DNA of 64,000 bases from Flavobacteriales bacterium 33_180_T64. Lineage in GTDB: Bacteria; Bacteroidota; Bacteroidia; Flavobacteriales; Flavobacteriaceae. The DNA lies in the NCBI GenBank assembly GCA_002162685.1, contig MAAQ01000014.1:1-64000 (forward strand). Direction: 5' to 3'. Shown in pieces: positions 1 to 10,100 of the stretch (position 1 is the first letter of the stretch; each line of letters starts with the position of its first letter). The translations under genes and the position numbers were made by a program. A model generated the notes under the pieces. That model saw only the letters and a list, made by a program, of their open reading frames with translations. It was not told where the DNA came from and did not search any database.

Positions 1-30
1 ACTGCATTCGTGGGAGAGTAGGTCGTCGCC
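1..30 (+). rRNA. rrf: 5S ribosomal RNA, 3' end only (truncated by window start)
   Basis: actgcattcgtgggagagtaggtcgtcgcc matches the 3' portion of a Bacteroidetes 5S rRNA and is followed directly by a T-run and a hairpin terminator. Confidence 0.85.
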
Positions 31-38
31 TTTTTTAG

Positions 39-77
39 AAACTCCATAACATTTATTTGTTATGGAGTTTTTTTGTT
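39..77 (+). terminator. Rho-independent terminator of the rRNA operon
   Basis: aaactccataac atttattt gttatggagttttttt hairpin plus T-tract. Confidence 0.8.
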
Positions 78-159
78 TTTAATCTTCTTATAAAACAAAG
101 ACAAATGATAGTAGTATCTATATGTAGCTGGTAATTTTATTGGTATATCAACTAAAAAG

Positions 160-393
160 CTAATTTGTTTTAAACATACTATCCATAATTATTTTTAAGC
201 CTTTAAAACCAAAATATATTGCTAATGCGCAAAGTATAAATGCAACAATGAGTATAGGAATATATAAAGGTTTATCTTGATTACTAAATCCTATATATAA
301 TAATATTGGTCCAAGAAACATCATCGCTAAAGATATTCCCATTGTTTTTATGCCTTTAACTAATATATCTTTGTCTGTATGTTTAGTTTCCAT
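160..393 (-). CDS. Small two-TM membrane protein, DUF6095-like
   Basis: 77 aa ORF with two hydrophobic segments; resembles a small conserved flavobacterial membrane protein family. Confidence 0.7.
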   Translation of the reverse strand: METKHTDKDILVKGIKTMGISLAMMFLGPILLYIGFSNQDKPLYIPILIVAFILCALAIYFGFKGLKIIMDSMFKTN

Positions 394-1201
394 TATTATA
401 ATTTTGAATTGCTATTCTAACATTTTTATGAGATTTTAATAAATTTTTAGCCTCTTGCTCATCTATATTTAACTCTTTAATTAGCATTTTAATTCCTCTA
501 TCAACAAGTTTATTATTACTTAATTGCATATCTACCATTTTATTCCCCTTAACTTTATTAAGTTTAATCATGGTTGATGTTGAAAGCATGTTCAAAACTA
601 GTTTTTGTGCAGTTCCAGCTTTCATCCGAGAACTTCCCGTTACAAATTCTGGTCCGACAATAACTTCTATAGGATATTTTGAAACATTTGATAGTGGACT
701 ATTTTTATTACAAGTAATGCAGCCTGTAATAATATCTTTAGAATTGCATTGTTCTAGAGTTTCAATGACATAAGGTGTTGTTCCAGAGGCAGCAATACCA
801 ATTACGATATCTTTTTTTGAAATATTAAATTCTTGTAAGTCTTTCCAACCTTGAATTGTAGAATCTTCGGCGAATTCTACGGCTTTTCTAATTGCTGAAT
901 CCCCTCCAGCAATGAGACCAATAACTAAGTCGTGAGATACTCCAAAAGTTGGTGGACATTCAGAAGCATCTAAAATACCCAATCTTCCGCTGGTTCCTGC
1001 TCCAATATAGAATAGTCGACCTCCTTGTTTTAGTTTTAATACGATTTGTTCTATTAAAACTTCAATTTGAGGAATCGCTTTTTCTACAGCAACAGGCACA
1101 GATTTATCTTCTTTATTTATATTGGTCAATAATTCGTTAATAGTCATTTTTTCTAAATGATTATAATTTGAATCTTGCTCGGTAGTTTTTGTGAATGCCA
1201 T
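383..1201 (-). CDS. murQ: N-acetylmuramic acid 6-phosphate etherase
   Basis: SIS-domain protein with GAGTSGRLGILDASECPPTFG and GSSRMKAGTAQKLVLNMLST motifs; start re-assigned to MAFTKTTEQ inside the supplied ORF (383..1249). Confidence 0.93.
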   Translation of the reverse strand: MAFTKTTEQDSNYNHLEKMTINELLTNINKEDKSVPVAVEKAIPQIEVLIEQIVLKLKQGGRLFYIGAGTSGRLGILDASECPPTFGVSHDLVIGLIAGGDSAIRKAVEFAEDSTIQGWKDLQEFNISKKDIVIGIAASGTTPYVIETLEQCNSKDIITGCITCNKNSPLSNVSKYPIEVIVGPEFVTGSSRMKAGTAQKLVLNMLSTSTMIKLNKVKGNKMVDMQLSNNKLVDRGIKMLIKELNIDEQEAKNLLKSHKNVRIAIQNYNNGN

Positions 1202-1227
1202 AGTGTAAAAATACCTATTTTTTTTCT

Positions 1228-1324
1228 GCGTTAGTGATAGTAGTGTCATCCTTTTTGTGTTTTCACAAAAAGATATAACGAATAGCGCGACCCTTTTAAG
1301 TTTTTACTTTAAAGGGTAACGCCC
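1228..1324. repeat. Nested inverted-repeat element (GCGTTAG...TAACGCCC enclosing two hairpins)
   Basis: Outer arms GCGTTA/TAACGC; inner hairpins CTTTTTGTG-tttt-CACAAAAAG (1251-1272) and ACCCTTTTAAG..TTTAAAGGGT (1290-1317). Confidence 0.6.
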
Positions 1325-1367
1325 AAAATACTTTATTTAACCGTATTGATTAGTTTGTTAATTTTAA

Positions 1368-2309
1368 TTAATTGTTGAAGGGTAGGTTGTTGATATCTAC
1401 GTTTCCACCAGAAATAATAATGCCTATTTTTTTATCTTTAAATTGTTCTTTTTCTTTTAAAACTGCTGCGAAGGCTACTGCACTTGAAGGTTCAATAATT
1501 AGCTTCATACGTTGCCAAATAAAGCACATAGCTTCAATAATTTCGTTTTCTGAAACTCGTATAATTTGTTTAACGTGATTTTGTATAATGGGGAAATTAT
1601 GGTGTCCTAGTTGTGTTCTTAATCCATCGGCAATTGTATTCACTGACTTATTTGTCTCTATTTTCCCACTTAATAGTGAGCGATAGGCATCATCAGCTTC
1701 AAATGGTTCTCCTCCATAAACATGACAATTATAACCAAAATAATGTGCAGCTAAAGCAGAACCAGCAATTAAACCACCGCCTCCTACTGGACAAAATATA
1801 GAATCTAAATTTGGTTGCTCTTTGAGTAGTTCTAAGCATGCAGTTCCTTGGCCCATAATGACGTTTGGATCATTAGATGGGTGTATAAAAGAGGCTCCAG
1901 TTTCCTTTGCTATTTTATTAGCTAAGGTCTGTCGTGCTTCAATAGTTGGTTTACATTCTATAATGTTTCCACCATATTCTACAACGGCATTTTTTTTAAC
2001 CTTCGGAGAATTTGAAGGCATAATAATAGTCGCTTTGACATTTAAACTTTGTGCTGCTAACGATAATGCCTGAGCAAAATTGCCAGAGGAATGTGTAAGG
2101 ACACCTTTTCTTTTTTGTTCTTTAGTTAATTGCATGATAGCATTTGTTGCGCCACGCATTTTATAAGCTCCAGTTTTTTGAAAGTTCTCACATTTAAAAA
2201 ACACCTCTGCACCAACTTGTTTATTTACAAGCCTGGATGTAAGCACGGGAGTTTTATGAATATAAGGTTTAATCCTATTATAACACGTGGAAAGGTTTTC
2301 TTTAGTCAT
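1368..2309 (-). CDS. PLP-dependent threonine/serine dehydratase
   Basis: KCENFQKTGAYKMRGA PLP-lysine motif, HSSGNFAQA, GGGGLIAG. Confidence 0.88.
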   Translation of the reverse strand: MTKENLSTCYNRIKPYIHKTPVLTSRLVNKQVGAEVFFKCENFQKTGAYKMRGATNAIMQLTKEQKRKGVLTHSSGNFAQALSLAAQSLNVKATIIMPSNSPKVKKNAVVEYGGNIIECKPTIEARQTLANKIAKETGASFIHPSNDPNVIMGQGTACLELLKEQPNLDSIFCPVGGGGLIAGSALAAHYFGYNCHVYGGEPFEADDAYRSLLSGKIETNKSVNTIADGLRTQLGHHNFPIIQNHVKQIIRVSENEIIEAMCFIWQRMKLIIEPSSAVAFAAVLKEKEQFKDKKIGIIISGGNVDINNLPFNN

Positions 2310-2350
2310 AATGTAAATTTACAACATGTTTTAAAAAATATAAATAAAAA

Positions 2351-2377
2351 AAAGACCGTCTATTAAAGACAGTCTTT
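2351..2377 (-). terminator. Terminator downstream of icd
   Basis: Hairpin aaagaccgtct/aagacagtcttt followed on the minus strand by a T-tract. Confidence 0.6.
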
Positions 2378-2400
2378 AGTTTATAATAATAAATGAGATT

Positions 2401-4659
<2,259 letters not shown>

Positions 4660-4817
4660 TTAAGCTGTGCAAATATACAAAAAACTAGAAGTTTATTGAA
4701 ATGATTGAAAGCTTAGACAATGCTTTTAAATGATGCTTTAGATTTATATTATAAATTATCAAATCAATGATTTGGTGTTAAATTATTACCAATTTCGAAA
4801 TAACAATGGCGTAACAG

Positions 4818-5390
4818 TCAATCGATATTAATCTGATAATGACCTAAAAGACCTAAAGCGTTTTCTTTAGAAAAATTAGCATGTCTAATTCTGTTTATAT
4901 CTGGATTAATAGAAAGGTTGTACGAGGTTGAGAAGTCTACTTTTTCTAGATTTGAATTATCAAAAATGGTTTGGTATAGATCACAATTCATAAATTTTGA
5001 GGTACTTAAATCCGTATTTGTAAAATCAGTTTGTTCTAGTTTACATTCCTTAAATGTAGTGTCTTTAAGTTTCAAATTAAAAAAAGACGATAAGTTGAGT
5101 TGTGACTTAATAAAAATCATAGACATCAAAAAAGGATTGCACTCATGAAAAGGGAAGCCCAAAAGTTTACAATTATTAAAAATAATATCCTTTAAAATCG
5201 TGCCTTTGGTTTTTACCATGCTAAAATTGCAATCTATGAATTCACATTCTAAAAAGCTGATGTTTGAAATATAAGAATTGGAAAAATCACAATTAATAAA
5301 AGTACAATTATCATATTCAGCTTTCGAGAGTTGCTTAATTGTATAACTAATGTTTTTATAGGTTTTATCGCAAATAAAGGGAAGGTTCAT
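4818..5390 (-). CDS. Pentapeptide-repeat protein (possibly Qnr-like)
   Basis: Repeating pattern with F/L every five residues (CTFINCDFSNSYISNISFLECEFIDCNF) and terminal GLLGHYQI. Confidence 0.85.
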   Translation of the reverse strand: MNLPFICDKTYKNISYTIKQLSKAEYDNCTFINCDFSNSYISNISFLECEFIDCNFSMVKTKGTILKDIIFNNCKLLGFPFHECNPFLMSMIFIKSQLNLSSFFNLKLKDTTFKECKLEQTDFTNTDLSTSKFMNCDLYQTIFDNSNLEKVDFSTSYNLSINPDINRIRHANFSKENALGLLGHYQINID

Positions 5391-5437
5391 GAATAATGGT
5401 TTTATAAACCAAAGGTATAGAAAATACTAAAAAAACA

Positions 5438-5477
5438 AAAGCCATATCACTGTAGCAGACTACTTTGATATGGCTTT
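5438..5477 (-). terminator. Strong terminator closing a minus-strand transcript
   Basis: Perfect 12-bp inverted repeat AAAGCCATATCA/TGATATGGCTTT with an internal GTAG-caga-CTAC stem; T-rich tract follows on the minus strand. Confidence 0.75.
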
Positions 5478-5514
5478 CTTGATATAGTTTCCCGTGACCT
5501 ATTTTAACATGCTG

Positions 5515-5589
5515 TTAAAAAAGATAGCTGAACTTATGTTCCCTCATCTTTTTCGGTTCAAGTTTCACTATGTCAATGAAACGGTTCAT
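5515..5589 (-). CDS. Candidate 24-aa small ORF MNRFIDIVKLEPKKMREHKFSYLF
   Basis: ATG at 5589 to TAA at 5515 on the minus strand, inside the candidate structured RNA and upstream of its terminator. Confidence 0.35.
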   Translation of the reverse strand: MNRFIDIVKLEPKKMREHKFSYLF

Positions 5590-6036
5590 AACTTTCAAAA
5601 TGTATTGACGTGTTATTACTTGGTTTCGTTTTGATCGTTTTTCTTGATGTTTATTTCTTTTAATCTTTCACTTGCGTGTTAGATCTCTAAATAAACATTG
5701 CTTATCCTTTTCGCTTTTACTTTCGATCCAACTACTTTTTCAAAGCTTTTCACTTAAACAATATCACCTATTTACATATGTTAATACTTTTTAAGCTTCA
5801 TGATTTTGTTGCTTACACATTTACATATGTAATCTTCAAAACCTCAAAAAACAATACTATATAAAGAACGTTACTTTATTACAATTTAACACAAATTCTA
5901 AATTTAATTTAATACCAAATAAGTTTTGTTGTTAATTGTTTAGCTAAAGTAGTTTTTTGTTTGAAAATTACAAATATTTGTATAGTTTAGATATTCACAT
6001 TTTATGAACCATAGTTATTAACAATAGTTCATAAAA

Positions 6037-6061
6037 AAAGCCTTGATAAAATCAAGGCTTT
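6037..6061 (-). terminator. Terminator downstream of rplS
   Basis: aaagccttga taaa atcaaggcttt hairpin with T-tract on the minus strand. Confidence 0.75.
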
Positions 6062-6081
6062 GTATTGTATGTTGTTGAAGC

Positions 6082-6432
6082 TTATCTTCTAACTTCTTTA
6101 ATTCTAGCTTTCTTACCAGTAAGACCTCTAAAGTAGAAAATTCTTGCTCTTCTAACTTTACCTCTTTTATTAACTTCAATTTTTTGAAGTGCAGGTAAGT
6201 TAATTGGGAATATACGTTCTACACCAATAGTTCCAGACATTTTTCTAATTGTGAATGTTTGTGAACTTCCTGATCCTTTTACTTGTAATACCACTCCTTT
6301 AAAGAACTGTGTACGTGTTTTACTTCCTTCTTTAATTTCGTAATACACTGTAATTGTATCACCAGCTCCAAATTCTGGAAAATCTTTTTTTGTTACAAAT
6401 TCGTCTTGTACAAATTTTACTAAAGAACTCAT
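6082..6432 (-). CDS. rplS: 50S ribosomal protein L19
   Basis: FPEFGAGDTITVYYEIKEG..RTQFFKGVV, GVERIFPINLP, RGKVRRARIFYFR. Confidence 0.97.
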   Translation of the reverse strand: MSSLVKFVQDEFVTKKDFPEFGAGDTITVYYEIKEGSKTRTQFFKGVVLQVKGSGSSQTFTIRKMSGTIGVERIFPINLPALQKIEVNKRGKVRRARIFYFRGLTGKKARIKEVRR

Positions 6433-6601
6433 CTTTTAATATTTATAATGATTGTTTCAAATCAACATTCACGATTTTCGCCAGAGGTTAATCCAAAAGT
6501 GGGTGCAAAGATAATGAATAATTGATAATGCGCAATTATTAATTAAAAATTTTTTGGATGCTCCGTTTGGTTTTTAAGCGAAACCAAACGGAGCACGTTA
6601 G

Positions 6602-7279
6602 TTAATCATCTAACAAATCTGGTCGTCGTTCTTTTGTTCTTAAATAGGCTTGTTCTTCGCGCCATTTTTCAATTTCAGGGAAATTTCCGCTAAATAATAC
6701 TTCAGGAACTTTTAGTCCATCATATTCTCTTGGTTTTGTATATATAGGAGGCGCGAGTAACCCATCTTGAAATGAATCGGTTAATGCAGAGGTTTCATTT
6801 CCTAAAACGCCAGGAATTAATCTAATAATAGCATCACATAATACTGCAGCACCAAGTTCCCCTCCAGACAACACATAATCGCCTATAGAGATTTCTCTAG
6901 TAATAAATTTGTCGCGAACACGTTGGTCAACACCTTTGTAATGTCCACAAAGAATAATGATATTCTTTTTTAACGACACGTGATTGGCAATACCTTGATT
7001 TAAGTGTTCGCCATCTGGTGTCATATAAATGATCTCGTCATAAGTTCTTTCAGATTGCAATTTCGAAATGCATGTATCAATAGGTTCAATCATCATCACC
7101 ATACCTGCACCACCACCAAACTGTGTGTCATCGATAGATTTATAATTACCAATTCCAAAGTCTCTTAAATTATGAAAGTGCACGCTTACCAAATTAGCAT
7201 CTATAGCACGTTTTAAAATTGAAGCTTCAAACGGACTTTTAAGTAATTCTGGTAAAACGGTTATAATGTCTATGCGCAT
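6602..7279 (-). CDS. trmD: tRNA (guanine-N1)-methyltransferase
   Basis: [52 protein letters not shown]. Confidence 0.97.
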   Translation of the reverse strand: MRIDIITVLPELLKSPFEASILKRAIDANLVSVHFHNLRDFGIGNYKSIDDTQFGGGAGMVMMIEPIDTCISKLQSERTYDEIIYMTPDGEHLNQGIANHVSLKKNIIILCGHYKGVDQRVRDKFITREISIGDYVLSGGELGAAVLCDAIIRLIPGVLGNETSALTDSFQDGLLAPPIYTKPREYDGLKVPEVLFSGNFPEIEKWREEQAYLRTKERRPDLLDD

Positions 7280-7439
7280 GATTTATGTTTGTGGAATGCA
7301 AAGATATATTAATTGATAGAATTAATACTCTATTTGATTTAAAGTGCTTTTATTGCTAAAAATTCTTGCTCTAATCCATTCATGACTTTCTGTAAATAAT
7401 CGCGTAATTATCTCTTATATAAGATCTATTTGATTTCTA

Positions 7440-7877
7440 TTAATTAGTAGTCCAAAAAAACTGTAAATCGGTATCCTTAACAAAGCCAAGCCGTTCATAT
7501 AAATGTTGCGCAGGATTATTAAAAGCGGTTTGGATGGCTAAACCTTTATTTTTTTCTTCTTTACATAATTGTTTAGCACAATTAATTAAAGTTTCACCAA
7601 CACCTTGGCTTCTGTGATTTTTGTCTACATATAAATCATTAAGCATATAGATAGGTGTCATAGAAACCGAAGAGAATAAAGGATATAGTTGTGTAAAGCC
7701 AACAGGTTTATCATTAATATAAGCTATAAATATAATAGAGTCTTTATGTTTTAAGCGTTCTTTTAAAAACTGTTTTACAGCTTCTATACTTGAATCTTGT
7801 TTATAAAATACACGATAGCTATCAAATAATGGAGCCAAATCATCTAAATCTTGAAGTTGTGCTTGTTTTGTAGTCAT
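7440..7877 (-). CDS. GNAT-family N-acetyltransferase
   Basis: GFTQLYPLFSS...YMLNDLYVDKNHRSQGVGETLI acetyl-CoA-binding motif. Confidence 0.88.
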   Translation of the reverse strand: MTTKQAQLQDLDDLAPLFDSYRVFYKQDSSIEAVKQFLKERLKHKDSIIFIAYINDKPVGFTQLYPLFSSVSMTPIYMLNDLYVDKNHRSQGVGETLINCAKQLCKEEKNKGLAIQTAFNNPAQHLYERLGFVKDTDLQFFWTTN

Positions 7878-7880
7878 AAA

Positions 7881-7910
7881 AAAAATCTGTAATCGAAATT
7901 ACAGATTTTT
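7881..7910 (-). terminator. Hairpin terminator between the GNAT gene and upstream intergenic DNA
   Basis: aaaaatctgtaatcgaaattacagattttt palindrome with A/T flanks. Confidence 0.5.
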
Positions 7911-7953
7911 ATTTTAATAGGATCTAAGATATATTATTTCAAAAAGAAATAGC

Positions 7954-8610
7954 TTATCCGTTATTTTTTTGCTTATTGATTTCGTCTTGTAATTGACGTC
8001 TTACTTTTTGCTCTCGTTCTAAAGCTGTACGCCTGTGCTCTTCAAATTCCTCTTCGGTTTCTGCTAAGGTTTTTTTGGCTTGTTTAGTAACCGTATTGCT
8101 GTTTTTAAATTTATAGATAAAAAACAATAATAAAGCCGATAATACGCCAACGATACTCCATAATATTAAGCTATAGTTTGGTTTGCTCATTTGCATACCA
8201 AAGAGTTTCATGTTGTCTTTTTCAACGATTGTATTGTCTAAACTTGTTTTTGTATTAGAAAGATCAAGTTTTAATGATTCAATTTCTTTAGCTTGTGTAT
8301 CAACTACTGCACGAGTATCATTTAAATTTTTATGAACTGCTTTAAGCGAATCAATTGTGTGTGATTTTAATGCATACAACCATGTCTTTTTTACAGTTTT
8401 GTATTCTTGCCAGCTATTTGAACGTCTAATGACATATTCAAATTGATTGTCAATGGTGCCACTATTTAATGATAATTTTTCTTCTTTATTTGCGTTTTGC
8501 GAAAATGATGCAGAAAAGAATAGTACAGAAAGCGTGGTTAATAGTAACGTCTTAAAAATTTTCATTTTTGGTTTAGGTTGAATTAAATAGCTATAATTAA
8601 TAGTCAGCAA
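7954..8610 (-). CDS. Conserved membrane-anchored coiled-coil protein with signal peptide (start probably MKIFKTLLL)
   Basis: Signal peptide, coiled-coil region, one TM helix (YSLILWSIVGVLSALLLFFIYKF), charged cytoplasmic tail. Confidence 0.7.
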   Translation of the reverse strand: MLTINYSYLIQPKPKMKIFKTLLLTTLSVLFFSASFSQNANKEEKLSLNSGTIDNQFEYVIRRSNSWQEYKTVKKTWLYALKSHTIDSLKAVHKNLNDTRAVVDTQAKEIESLKLDLSNTKTSLDNTIVEKDNMKLFGMQMSKPNYSLILWSIVGVLSALLLFFIYKFKNSNTVTKQAKKTLAETEEEFEEHRRTALEREQKVRRQLQDEINKQKNNG

Positions 8611-8699
8611 TATAGTAATTTATAAGTAAAATAGAATGTTGATACCAACATTTAGCCCACAAAATGTAAGGCTAAATTATATACGATTAAAAATTGATT

Positions 8700-9437
8700 T
8701 TAGATGTTGATAATACTTAACTCTTCGGTATTTTGAATACTATTTGAATTTAAACTGTATTGGTATAATCCGCTTTCACCAATTAAAATTAAAGTATCAT
8801 TATTCACAATTACATCAAAAGCATTTCTATTGATTGTATGTACTAAGATCGAATTTTCAGGATCAGATATGTCAAAAATTTTCACTTTATCATCGCAAAC
8901 AATAAGATAGTTGTTGTACAATCCTAAACCGATGGGTTGGGTTAAATTTCGACTAGAAATTAATACCGGATTGACCACATTTGTAACATCATAGACTTCT
9001 AAAACATTTACAGTTGTCCCACAACCAATATCAGCATGTAATGTAACATAGGCATGGGTTGCATTAGCAACTACAGGATCACAGGCTGTGAAGTGTTGTA
9101 CATCAGATAAGTACTCAGGAGTTTCTGGGTTTTGTATACTGTAAATGTACATTCCGTTTTGAGAACCTATATATAGGTATTCTTTGTAATTAAATAAAGT
9201 TTCGATATTAAAACCAATGCTTAGCTCATTGACTTTTATAGGCTCTGTATGATTAGTAATGCTAAATACATTTAAACTTTGATTGTCTACAGTATATAAA
9301 TAATCGTTGTAGGTTGTAAAGCGCGCTAATGAACCCGCTTTTCCGGAATCGTTTGAGAAGCTTTCAGACAAGCTTGAACTGTCAGAATCACAACTCAGTA
9401 CAATTCCTACTAATAATAGAATGATATATTTTTTCAT
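8700..9437 (-). CDS. LVIVD-repeat-like surface lipoprotein
   Basis: MKKYIILLLVGIVLSC lipobox; beta-propeller-like repeats (LNVFSITNHTEPIKV, YIYSIQNPETPEYL, VKIFDISDPENSI). Confidence 0.75.
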   Translation of the reverse strand: MKKYIILLLVGIVLSCDSDSSSLSESFSNDSGKAGSLARFTTYNDYLYTVDNQSLNVFSITNHTEPIKVNELSIGFNIETLFNYKEYLYIGSQNGMYIYSIQNPETPEYLSDVQHFTACDPVVANATHAYVTLHADIGCGTTVNVLEVYDVTNVVNPVLISSRNLTQPIGLGLYNNYLIVCDDKVKIFDISDPENSILVHTINRNAFDVIVNNDTLILIGESGLYQYSLNSNSIQNTEELSIINI

Positions 9438-9456
9438 GATTGTTAGGTTTAGAGTA

Positions 9457-9984
9457 TTAGTTATTCTCATTTAAAGTCCAGTCTACAATAATTTCATTGT
9501 TTTGAATTTCGTAGAAATTTAATCCAAAAGGAGAACTTATTTGCGGAAACGCATTTGGAATACGTTTGGTGATTTCCATAATTCCTGCTTGTGAATCTAA
9601 AGTGATTGCTAACAAATCGGTTGCGTTATTGACATAAATTGAAGCGCCTTTAATCGTTAAATCTGAAGAACCAAGAACATTAAGAAAGGCAACGTTTTGT
9701 GGATTAGAAGGATCTGTGTTATTAATAATATGAAACCCCTTGTTGCGCTCATTGATAAAAATGTAATTATCTTTAACGTAAATCTTTCCAGAGTTAACAA
9801 TAACTTCAGGTGTGGTTTGCAAGGTCGTGGTCGTTTCAAATTCTGAACGTTGCATAATCACAGGTTCGTAGAAATCCTGAATATTAGTAGTTATAATATC
9901 GTCTTCTGAATCTCTAAGCCAACAGGATTGGAAACTCATACTAAAGCATAAAAGTAATAGCAAAGCAAAAGGGTTCATTTTCAT
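9457..9984 (-). CDS. LVIVD-repeat-like lipoprotein
   Basis: Lipobox-like MSFQSC, FHIINNTDPSNPQNV repeat. Confidence 0.65.
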   Translation of the reverse strand: MKMNPFALLLLLCFSMSFQSCWLRDSEDDIITTNIQDFYEPVIMQRSEFETTTTLQTTPEVIVNSGKIYVKDNYIFINERNKGFHIINNTDPSNPQNVAFLNVLGSSDLTIKGASIYVNNATDLLAITLDSQAGIMEITKRIPNAFPQISSPFGLNFYEIQNNEIIVDWTLNENN

Positions 9985-10050
9985 AGTAAATGATTTAATA
10001 GTCTATCTACTAGATGCCAAAAGAATCAAAAGGTTGCTTCTTAAAAATAA

Positions 10051-10082
10051 AAAAAGCCCATTTTTTTAAAATGGGCTTTTTT
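10051..10082. terminator. Terminator downstream of gap
   Basis: aaaaagcccat ttttttaaa atgggcttttt. Confidence 0.75.
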
Positions 10083-10100
10083 ATAAAATTATAGGGCTTA

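Larger units (their letters stand above)
5438..5890 (-). ncRNA. Candidate structured non-coding RNA / leader, independent of rplS
   Basis: Serial inverted repeats at 5647-5656/5689-5698, 5562-5567/5577-5582, 5519-5525/5546-5552 and 5502-5509/5513-5520, plus a terminator at 5438-5477; no long ORF on either strand. Confidence 0.45.

Noticed and set aside
570-773. ORF on the plus strand antisense to murQ (and similar short antisense ORFs throughout the track, e.g. 949..1140, 1372..1578, 3349..3564, 21469..21804)
   Set aside because: They lie entirely inside well-supported genes on the opposite strand and have low-complexity or atypical composition with no recognisable family.
5438-5890. tmRNA or RNase P RNA as an explanation for the structured intergenic region
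   Set aside because: No tmRNA tag-peptide ORF or tRNA-like CCA end, and no GAGGAAAGTCC-type RNase P signature on either strand.
9657-9839. Second minus-strand ORF inside 9457..9984
   Set aside because: Alternative frame of a better supported lipoprotein ORF.
8700-9984. The two LVIVD-like lipoproteins as one broken gene
   Set aside because: The downstream ORF has its own signal peptide and lipobox, so they are better read as a tandem pair.
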